Shown here piece by piece: positions 56,330 to 64,000 of a stretch of 64,000 bases of DNA (positions within the stretch are counted from its first letter, which is position 1; each line of letters begins with the position of its first letter). This DNA is from Physella acuta. Taxonomy: Eukaryota; Mollusca; Gastropoda; Physidae. The notes under the pieces were generated by a model. It searched no databases. It was not told where the DNA came from and saw nothing but the letters and a program-made list of their open reading frames with translations. A program made the translations under genes and the position numbers. The stretch is from positions 62,001-126,000 of the forward strand of contig NW_026732011.1 of the NCBI RefSeq assembly GCF_028476545.1. Reading direction: 5' to 3'.

Positions 56330-56677
56330 CGAGCCGACCCGCGGCATAACATACGCCGCTATTTAGTTGTTGTTTTTTCTACTTTTCAGTAATTCATAAT
56401 TTGTGAATTCGACAGTACCAACGCTGACAATGAAAATATTTCTTTAAAACGCTATAAGTAGCTCGTTAAGGACCATAACCCCCCCCCCTTCCTTCCCCCC
56501 CCCCCCCCCCAACGTTTAAAATAGTTTCAAACCAAATTATCTGCCCCTAATAGCCGTCACTAAACCCGACTCCACGAAGGTAAACATAGCGTGAACCACA
56601 GCTCACTAAGACCATGTTGGGGTGGGGATGGTAGGGAGCGCGTTTACAGCTTGTATTCTACCGTCTCCCAGAAGAGA
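56330..56677 (-). mobile_element. Helitron-like element (Hel-N), copy 2
   Basis: Reverse-strand relative of 17706-18133. The minus strand begins TCTCTTCTGGGAGACGGTAG and ends in hairpin GCGGC/GCCGC (56355-56359 and 56341-56345 on plus), then GGGTCGGCTCG, then host T. The central G/C tract is shorter than in copy 1. Flanks beyond both ends differ completely from copy 1, which sets the element boundaries. Confidence 0.6.
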
Positions 56678-57420
56678 ATCCTAATATATCAAACGCCATG
56701 TGCGCTCTTCTCTCTCTCTCTCTCTCTGTCTGTCCGCAAAAAATTTTCGCCGGACATCACGTCAGAAACGGCAGCGATATATGGAGAACTTTATACGGAC
56801 TTTTGTTGAAAATAATATGTTAGATGTTTTAAATGTATAACCACAATTTTAGTTAAAGAAGAAAAATAAAAATTAAAGGCGTATTCGAATGTAGAGAAAC
56901 AGTATTATTTATGCAACCGGAAAAGCATTAATAAATGTGAAAAAGAACGCATAAAACTGTGACGTCACTATTGCTTATACATTAACTAATGACGTCATCT
57001 GCCGTGTTTTGAATAAAAAGAAATGAACTATTTCATTCAAATTTGATTTAGATCTACGTACACTATGAAATGTATACAATACAATTTTTCCGGCCTAAAC
57101 TCATAAAATTTATTTTACGTATTTGGATTCTAGATCTAGAGATTCTAGATCTAGACTAAATCTACGCAATAACTAGATCTAGACGTAGACGCTAAGATCT
57201 AGATTTAGACTCTAACTTCTCTAAAATCAATTCCAAAAATAAATTTCTATATTAGGACTAAACTATTTCAAGACTTATTTATTTTATACAAAATCTTTGT
57301 TTGGAACTGGCTAATTTGGGATAAAAAATTTAATTTGAAAGAATAGGCATATTCGCGTAAGTTAAGATTTTAAAATACGTGTTTCATTCTCCGTAATTTA
57401 TAAGGTGCCTAAATAGCGGA
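56678..57420. other. Spacer with CT run and CTAGATCT cluster
   Basis: CT run at 56708-56731. A TCCGCAAAAAATTTTCGCCGGA inverted repeat lies near 56734-56755. TCTAGATCTAGA words repeat at 57130-57215. No gene supported. Confidence 0.5.
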
Positions 57421-57847
57421 GATGTTAGTGTACTATAAACCACGCAGGTTGTGCGGGTTCGAGACACACCAAGTCAACTTGGTTCATATATTTTTTTTTT
57501 ATTATGCTCGGGCTAAACTTAAAAAAAAAATCTTTTAGGAATCTAGATCTAGATTGTCGGGTGTCCGATAGGGCACTTCCCGGCGCCGCAGGCGCTTCAA
57601 ATTTGGCAGGATCTTGCCTTGGGGCGACAGAACACGGGGGCCGGTTGGCCGAAAAGTCTACAATGAGGGGGTCAAAACTGACCTCGACTGACCGGTACCT
57701 TATATGAGCTATAAATCGAAAAAAAATGTCCACGGAGGAACCTCTTCATAACTCTTGAGGTCGTAGACCGACCCTCGGGCGAATTAATTAAGCATGCAAA
57801 TTCTCAATGTTTTCGAAAGCCTAAGCGAAGCTGGGCAGCATGCCTAG
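57421..57847 (+). mobile_element. Possible second Helitron-like element, 3' end at 57847
   Basis: Ends GCGAAGCTGGGCAGCATGC-CTAG followed by TT and TA-rich sequence. The terminal CTGGGCA/TGCCTAG forms a hairpin with a 3-nt loop. The last ~65 bp are repeated in inverted orientation at 63532-63600. CTAG before T in an AT target fits a Helitron 3' end, although here the hairpin includes the CTAG. The 5' end is not located, so 57421 is only a guess. No coding. Confidence 0.4.
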
Positions 57848-58060
57848 TTATATATAAAGATAGATTATATGGTAGACATCCATCTTTTTAGCAGAGTTCA
57901 ATCTTTAATGGTGGTATACGCTTATACGCTGGAATATTCTGCATATATAAACAACACTAGACATTTTTCAAGAAATCCATTTCATATTTCTGTTTAAAGG
58001 ATAGATATCACCCTCAAAAGTAAAATGTATTTATTCATCAAAATAAGAGAACGCTATTAT

Positions 58061-58075
58061 TTCACTTCTAAGTAA
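58061..58075. repeat. Target-site duplication, left copy
   Basis: TTCACTTCTAAGTAA, identical to 58333-58347 on the other side of the SINE. Confidence 0.95.
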
Positions 58076-58332
58076 GTAAAGTAAAGTTTCCCTTTCATAC
58101 CCGACGGTCTATGGGGCAAGTGAAGTAGAGTTCACTTGTTTCTGTGACCTCGGCATATGAAGAGATAGTGTGGTCAGCACTATGCCCAGCCGCCTTTACT
58201 TTCCCTAACGTGAGTTAGGTACCCATCAGAGTTGGGTGGACTCAGGGACGTCCTACTGGCTTGAACCCGGATACGAACTCGAGACTTACGGGTTAGCTGT
58301 CCAGCTCTCTACCGCTAGACCACTTCGTCCCC
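58076..58332 (-). mobile_element. SINE-B copy with exact 15-bp target duplication (youngest)
   Basis: Full-length minus-strand SINE-B: GGGGACGAAGTGGTCTAGCG head (box A region), AGTCTCGAGTTCGTATCCGG (box B), GTGGACTCAGGGACG counterpart, GGCTGGGCATAGTGCTGACC, GAACTCTACTTCACTTGCCC, then a 3' tail ending CTTTACTTTAC. Flanked by identical 15-bp repeats (58061-58075, 58333-58347), the signature of target-primed reverse transcription by a partner LINE. The tail is a short CTTTA repeat rather than poly-A. Confidence 0.97.
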
Positions 58333-58347
58333 TTCACTTCTAAGTAA

Positions 58348-58824
58348 TGCACACAAAACATACACACATCAGTACAGCATGAATGTACTAGATACACAAT
58401 TTATGTTGACAACGTTATTGCACTGTGATAACCTGTACTACATTATCCATTGCCATTCCATTTTCATTTTAAATTTCTTCACCTATTAAATTTAGTTATC
58501 CTTTCCGGCTATTAAAAAACACTCATTAAAATTGGCCTTATTTTAATATTAAGAAAAGTAAGTGTACCCATGTAAAAAGGGTGAAAATTATTAAAATATA
58601 TAAGAACTTACAAGTAAAAGGAGAATTTACAATAATAACCTAGATTGAAATAACTTTTTTACACTCCCATATATAACGAAGTTTTAGACAATGTCTATAT
58701 ACAGGGAACCCACATGTTAACCTGGTATATTTTGTTTGATACACGATATATTGTTAACATGTATAACTTCCGTTATTTGGAATTAGTATTGTACCCTCAA
58801 CGGTATATATCATCATGATTGAGG
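58348..58824. other. AT-rich spacer, nothing recognised
   Basis: No feature supported. Confidence 0.5.
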
Positions 58825-59045
58825 ATGGTGTGGTCGGTTAGTAGATACGACTGCTAACAAGGAAGTCACGAGATCGAATCCTTTAGTTCATTGTAGTACA
58901 ACGTCCCAGAGTCCACCCAGCTCAGATGGGTACCTGACTCATATAAGGGTAAAGTAAAGGCGGCTGGGCATAGTGTTGATCACACAAGTCCTTCCTAAGC
59001 CGTGTTTTTCTACTGAAATCTACCGCCCCATAGACCGTCCGGTTT
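58825..59045 (+). mobile_element. SINE-B copy, diverged head
   Basis: GGATGGTGTGGTCGGTTAGT, AAGTCACGAGATCGAATCC (box B), AGAGTCCACCCAGCTCAGAT, AAAGGCGGCTGGGCATAGTG and tail CGCCCCATAGACCGTCCGGT. The tail matches the 32618 and 58076 copies. Confidence 0.85.
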
Positions 59046-59575
59046 GAAAGCGTGATTAACGATGTGGTTATGATAAAATACCTACATAATAAGAAGCATA
59101 ACGATGTATTTTTAGCAGCTACACTCAATAGCGATGCTACAATTATGAACTAAATTCTATATCACATAATAATGGGGCGTATTTTTCCAGTCTACGGAAT
59201 GTTGCCCACCCTCTTATATTCTTGAAAACAATTTTTTTTAAATTTTCAATGTGTTTACTCCCCCTCCCCACCACACACACACACACACACACAGTTTCAT
59301 AAAAAGCCTCTAAACGGCCCTGTTGTATAATGTAAGTAAACACATTTCTCTGTACACTTCCTGGTCGGTTTTTTTTAGAACTGTAAATATTCACATTGCA
59401 AGAATCATCTTTTATTTTAAAAAAAAGACGCACACGTATTTAAAAAAAAAAACAGTATTACATAAGGAAGATACTTATCATTTTAGCACCGCTATTTTAT
59501 GCCTCATTTATTTACTTTCATATTATACAAAAGACATTCCAGTAAAAAAAAATGATTAGTAAAAAAAAATAAGGT
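59046..59575. other. AT-rich spacer with a (CA)n run
   Basis: CACACA at 59271-59293 and several A8-A9 runs. No gene supported. Confidence 0.5.
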
Positions 59576-59579
59576 TAAA

Positions 59580-59860
59580 TCGGAAACAGAAAGATTCTGT
59601 CGTCTGCAACAACAGGTGCCCCAGGGTTAAGTGCAGGTGATTGACAGGCGTAATGAGTCGCGAATTAACTCCGTCTGTCAATGCGAGGTATTGACCATTT
59701 TGTTGTCCGGCTAATTTTAGAACCGGGAATTCCTGAAGAGCGACATTGACGGCGCCATGGCGACAGCGATTAAAGGTCGGCCGTGTTGATGGAGAGGGCT
59801 AATTGGGCAAAGTGGGCAACCAGCTAGGGGGGTAGGAAGCCATGTTTTAGCCCCATGCAC
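59580..59860. promoter_or_regulatory. Candidate developmental regulatory island with a PBX-MEIS-type site
   Basis: Clearly GC-richer and repeat-free. It contains TGATTGACAG (59638-59647), the exact decamer described for PBX:MEIS/PREP homeodomain pairs, and 28 bp further on an inverse CTGTCAAT (59675-59682), plus GAATTAACTCC, TTGACC, CAGGTG, GGCTAATTTTAG and GCGATTAAAGG. It has no open reading frame. Function as an enhancer is inference; the gene it would serve is not in the window. Confidence 0.45.
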
Positions 59861-59954
59861 GTCTTGCAATCAACAAGTTCTGGTAACGTTGGAATAATTG
59901 CGACACGCAAAATAAGTGTTCGATATAATTTTTTCATAAAGATATACATTAAAG

Positions 59955-60190
59955 AAGTTGGCCTAGCGGTAGAGCGCTAGACTGCTAGACTGCTGAACCG
60001 AAAGTCTCGAGTTCGAATCCGGATTCAAGTCAGTGGAAAATCCCTCAGACCATCCTGCTCTGATGGAGACCTACCTCTTTTTAGGGAAAGTTAAAGCAGC
60101 TAGGCAAAATCCTGACCACATTACCCCTTCATATACCGAGGTCAAGAAACAAATAAACCCTACTTCACCTACCCAATATATAGTTAGATT
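59955..60190 (+). mobile_element. SINE-B copy, good head
   Basis: TTGGCCTAGCGGTAGAGCGC (box A), CTAGACTGCTAGACTGCTGA (an 8-9-bp duplication in the anticodon-arm region), AAGTCTCGAGTTCGAATCCG (box B), CTGATGGAGACCTACC, CTAGGCAAAATCCTGACCAC and tail CCTACTTCACCTACCCAATA. Confidence 0.9.
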
Positions 60191-60864
60191 TAATGAGGAT
60201 TTTATATTACTTTACTATATACATTAAAATAAGTATTATTTCTGAGCAATTCTAAAATTCGCTTTTGCGATTATAAATGCATTATGATTTTGATTATTAA
60301 AATTATCCACATGAAAAACAAGTCAAGCGATGCAACATAGCTTGCTTGTATAAATATAATTGAAATCACGGGTCTAGATGCTGGCAACATGCATAAAACA
60401 GATGAGAGAGTTTGCATATGTGTGCATTCCAACCAAATTTGAACACTGCTTGAAGCAAATAAATAATGAAATAGGTGTTTATGGAACTATACGTTTTAAA
60501 AAACGAAGAAGTCATTATAATTATAATATAGGCCTACTGCTTTAGGAGAATACGATACAAAAATGACAAAAAAAAATAAACAAAAAAAACGGATATAGGG
60601 TTGGCCTAACAATTCGAATTACCGGAAATCGCTCAAACAAACATAGGAACGGATTTGTAAAAATCTCGAATTCGGCTGTTTTGAAGATTATTAAACTTCC
60701 TTCTATACTTCGTTTATCAGCAAATTACACATGACACATTTGTATAAGTTACATAACTGTTTTAACGAGGCTTTTGTTTAGGACAGTATATACGATTGAT
60801 GATACTTCTCTTTATAGCTTTTCATATATATTATATAACATAACATTGTCGGGTATTACATGGC
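60191..60864. other. AT-rich spacer, nothing recognised
   Basis: No feature supported. Confidence 0.5.
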
Positions 60865-61795
60865 CACTTAGAACCTAACCGCGATGAACATACCTACATA
60901 TAACATAATTTAACATAACCATCAAGAACATAACCATCCAAAACAAATTCACCTAGAACAAAATCACCTTAAATATAACCAACTAAAACATACCCACCTA
61001 AAACAAAATCACCTAAAACAAAACCACCCAAAGCTAAACCTCCTTAAACAAAAAAAAAACCTAAAACCAAACAACCTAAAACAAAAAAAAACAAAAAAAA
61101 AAACAACCTAAAACAAAAAAAACCCACCTGAACCAAAACCACCTAAAACAAAACCACCTAAAACAAAACCACCTAAAACAAAACCAACTAAAACAAAACT
61201 AACTAAAACAAAACCACCTAAAACAAAACCAACTAAAACAAAACCAACTAAAACAAAACCACCTAAAACAAAACCAACTAAAACAAAACCACCTAAAACA
61301 AAACCACCTAAAACAAAACCAACTAAAACAAAACCAACTAAAACAAAACCACCTATAACAAAAACACCTAAAACAAAACCACCTAAAACAAAACCAACTA
61401 AAACAAAACCAACTAAAACAAAACCACCTAAAACAAAACCACCCAAAACAAAACCACCTAAAACAAAACCACCTAAAACAAAACCAACTAAAACAAAACC
61501 ACCTAAAACAAAACCACCTAAAGCTAAATCTCCTAAAACAAAAAAAAACCTAAAACAAAACCACCATAAACAAAACCACCTAAAACAAAACCACCTAAAC
61601 AAAACTACCTAAAAACAAAATCACCTAAAACAGAACCACCTAAACAAAACCACCTAAAAACAAAACCACCTAAAACAAAACCACCTAAAACAAAACCAAC
61701 TAAAATAAAACCACCTAAAACAAAACCACCTAAAACAAAACCACCTAAAACAAAACCACCAAAAACAAAACCACCTAAAACAAAACCACCAAGAA
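60865..61795. repeat. 15-bp minisatellite AAAACAAAACCACCT
   Basis: Around 55 units. The left 150 bp are degenerate (AACATAACCATC, AACATACCCACC), the centre is almost pure with ACCACC/ACCAAC alternation, and A-runs interrupt at 61050-61125 and 61535-61625. G/T-rich on the minus strand, where it mimics a VGFVLGGFVL-repeat protein only because 15 is a multiple of 3. Confidence 0.96.
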
Positions 61796-62202
61796 CCTTA
61801 CCATAGAGCACCAGCCCACCCAACCCCACGCTAGACTGTGTACACACATCATATGGCGAAGCCTCGCCTGTATTTGCAGTACTTCAGGTAAACGCTCTAC
61901 CAAAATAGGACCAGACAAAAACAAAGAGACCCCGAACAAAAGGGGCTGAGATATAAATAGAATCAAGACGGATGGTGGAAATGGAACTCACCCAGAGAAG
62001 ACCCACCCTGGGTTTTATTTGGACAAGGCCGCTTCAGGACAAATGGACATGACATTGAATGTGGAGGCTGGGGTTAGGGGTGGGTGGGTTGGGAGGGGGG
62101 GGTGGGGGTTGGACTGACCAGTAAAGAGATCGGACAGATTAAGGTTGACCTAATGGCGATTTCATCACAGCTGATCTCACGAGGTAATAGAAAGGTCTTT
62201 CA
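61796..62202. other. Spacer between two opposed minisatellites
   Basis: GC-richer unique segment, with a G-rich block at 62069-62110. No gene seen. Confidence 0.5.
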
Positions 62203-63343
62203 GTGGTGTGGGTTTGTGTGGTGGTGTGGGTTTGTATGGTGGTGTGGGTTTGTGTGGTGGTGTGGGTTTGTGTGGTGTGGGTTTGTGTGGTGTGGGTTTG
62301 TGTGGTGGTGTGGGTTTGTGTGGTGGTGTGGGTTTGTATGGTGGTGTGGGTTTGTATGGTGGTGTGGGTTTGTGTGGTGGTGTGGGTTTGTGTGGTGTGG
62401 GTTTGTGTGGTGTGGGTTTGTGTGGTGGTGTGGGTTTGTGTGGTGGTGTGGGTTTGTGTGGTGGTGTGGGTTTGTGTGGTGGTGTGGGTTTGTGTGGGTT
62501 TGTGTGGTGGTGTGAGTTTGTGTGGTGGTGTGGGTTTGTGTGGTGGTGTGGGTTTGTGTGGTGGTGTGGGTTTGTGTGGTGGTGTGGGTTTGTAAGGTGG
62601 TGTAGGTTTGTGTGGTGGTGTGGGTTTGTGTGGTGGTGTGTGTTTGTGTGGTGGTTTGGGTCTCTCAGTGGTGTGGATCTCTCAGTGGTGTGGGTTTGTA
62701 AGGTGGTGTGGGTTTGTGTGGTGGTGTGGGTTTGTATGGTGGTGTGGGTTTGTATGGTGGTGTGGGTTTGTGTGGTGGTGCGGGTTTGTGTGGTGGTGTG
62801 GGTTTGTGTGGTGGTGTGGGTTTGTGGGGTGGTGTGGGTTTGTGTGGTGGTGTGGGTTTGTGTGGTGGTGTGGGTTTGTATGGTGGTGTGGGTTTGTGTG
62901 GTGGTGTGGGTTTGTATGGTGGTGTGGGTTTGTATGGTGGTGTGGGTTTGTGTGGTGGTGTGGGTTTGTATGGTGGTGTGGGTTTGTGTGGTGGTGTGGG
63001 TTTGTGTGGTGGTGTGGGTTTGTGTGGTGGTGTGGGTTTGTGTGGTGGTGTGGGTTGGTATGGTGGTGTGGGTTTGTGTGGTGGTGTGGGTTTGTGTGGT
63101 GGTGTGGGTTTGTATGGTGGTGTGGGTTTGCGTGGTGGTGTGGGTTTGTGTGGTGGTGTGGGTTTGTGTGGTGGTGTGGGTTTGTGTGGTGGTGTGGGTT
63201 TGTGTGGTGGTGTGGGTTTGTGTGGTGGTGTGGGTTTGTGTGGTGGTGTGGGTTGGTATGGTGGTGTGGGTTTGTGTGGTGGTGTGGGTTTGTGTGGTGG
63301 TGTGGGTTTGTGTGGTGGTGTGGGTTTGTGTGGTGGTGTGGAG
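62203..63343. repeat. 15-bp minisatellite GTGGTGTGGGTTTGT
   Basis: About 75 units, G/T-rich on the plus strand, with TGTGG/TATGG alternation, some 10-12-bp short units (62271-62300, 62391-62420) and an interruption GGTCTCTCAGTGGTGTGGAT at about 62658 that echoes the array's left border GTCTTTCAGTGGTGTGGG at 62193. Frames of 216-431 codons on both strands are artefacts of the period. Confidence 0.97.
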
Positions 63344-63512
63344 TCTAGAATGGATTAAAATATTGAATAATATTGGGATATATTTAACAGTGATAATTAA
63401 TTGAGAAAAGTTTTCGACACGTAGTGAATACTGCCGACGAGTTAAAATAAAAAAAAAATATAATCTACACACATTTGAGATTAATTTATAAGTAAAGATT
63501 TACACTACTTGT

Positions 63513-63530
63513 ATATATATATATATATAT
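63513..63530. repeat. (TA)n microsatellite, short
   Basis: TA run directly beside the inverted CTAG-type terminus at 63532. Confidence 0.9.
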
Positions 63531-63531
63531 A

Positions 63532-63600
63532 CTAGGCATACTGCCTAGCTTCGCTTAGGTTTTTAAAAGGCATTTGAGAATTTGAATACTTAATTATTTA
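63532..63600 (-). mobile_element. Helitron-like 3' terminus, inverted relative of 57783-57847
   Basis: Plus strand CTAGGCATACTGCCTAGCTT + CGCTTAGG, then ATTTGAGAATTTGAATACTT + AATTA, corresponds to the reverse complement of the 57783-57847 end at about 75-80% by eye. CTAGGCA/TGCCTAG is a perfect 7-bp stem with loop TAC. The rest of the element lies toward or past the right edge and is not recognised. Confidence 0.45.
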
Positions 63601-64000
63601 GCGATGGATTGGGTGTGGAGTGCTTTAATAAGTTTAATAAGTTTAATTTAAACAGTAATGCTAACTTTAGAAAAAATGTTTTTGTTAGTCATTTACATGC
63701 AGATTCGTAAATATTATTGGAAAGTACGCAATGTATAACTAAAATGGAATTAGAACTACACAGGTTTCATGAACAGTATATCTCATAGTTTATATTACAT
63801 TGCCTTTAGAAATTAATTAATTTATTTAATTAGCATACGTAACTAAATTAACAACTTAATTTTGTACTAAAACAAATGCTATACTTCGTCATTTTCTGTT
63901 TCTGTTTAAAATAGTATACAATTATTTGAAAAATAATAATTTTAAAAACGTTACCTCCCTTGAAAACTGAACGTATGACGTATGTCATTGTTTACTTATA
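63601..64000. other. AT-rich end of window, nothing recognised
   Basis: Unique AT-rich sequence. Possibly the body of the element whose end is at 63532. Confidence 0.4.

Noticed and set aside
57425-57733. 102-codon minus-strand frame in GC-richer DNA
   Set aside because: Lies in a suspected non-autonomous mobile element; the opposite strand is also open and no domain is visible.
61108-61847. Minus-strand frames encoding GFVLGGFVLVGFVL repeats
   Set aside because: Translation of the AAAACAAAACCACCT minisatellite. Hydrophobic pattern is a by-product of G/T-rich DNA.
62177-63472. 431-codon frame on the minus strand (HTTTQTHTTTQ-type repeats) and 398/246/216-codon frames on the plus strand
   Set aside because: All frames in both directions are open because the 15-bp repeat unit is a multiple of 3 and lacks stop words. 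No signal peptide, unique domain or codon bias; flanking sequence has none either.

Overview
This is animal (eukaryotic) nuclear DNA. It is AT-rich and made almost entirely of interspersed and tandem repeats, with no protein-coding gene I can support. The open frames present are short, antisense to SINEs, or products of low-complexity DNA whose repeat unit is a multiple of 3 (for example 62177-63472 and 61108-61602). There is no operon structure, no rRNA, no CRISPR and no recognisable reverse transcriptase, transposase, capsid or envelope coding sequence. The load of tRNA-headed SINEs, hAT-type miniature elements with G/C tracts, long TA/CA/GA microsatellites and many different minisatellites fits an invertebrate. 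A gastropod mollusc is my best guess, from general resemblance only.

Two tRNA-derived SINE families dominate. SINE-A has a tRNA-like head with box B GGTTCGAACCCTCGGG-type sequence, and its 3' part ends near AAGAACGAAGAA. SINE-B has a head containing CTCGAGTTCGAATCCGGGTT, followed by a body with GGCTGGGCATAGTGCTGACC and GAACTCTACTTCATCTGCCC on its sense strand. I count about 8 SINE-A and 19 SINE-B copies or fragments on both strands. The best-preserved one (58076-58332) has an exact 15-bp target duplication.

Non-autonomous hAT-like DNA transposons are the second theme: hAT-N1 (6 copies, ends CAGTGTTTCTTCCAGAC), hAT-N2 (3 copies, ends CAGTGGCGTAGC), hAT-N3 (1 copy, ends CAGGGGTCTCCAAACT) and hAT-N4 (2 relics). 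Several carry exact 8-bp target duplications, so they are recent. A fifth family, in two inverted copies (17706-18133 and 56330-56677), has a Helitron-like 3' hairpin.

Layout: 1-967 is a 22-bp satellite entering from the left edge. 1-3 kb holds back-to-back SINEs and a nearly perfect 132-bp-arm palindrome, followed at 3.1 kb by a tRNA-His-like sequence. 4-34 kb is mainly SINEs, hAT elements and microsatellites. 34-43 kb carries several tandem families of 20-180 bp period. 43-50 kb is GT/TA/CA/GA microsatellite. 50-56 kb has further minisatellites and a pristine hAT-N3. 60.8-63.3 kb holds two 15-bp minisatellites with opposite strand bias. Four short GC-richer islands (27.1, 37.8, 54.8 and 59.6 kb) stand out against this background and carry clustered transcription-factor-type motifs. 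They are the best candidates for host regulatory DNA, presumably serving a gene outside the window.
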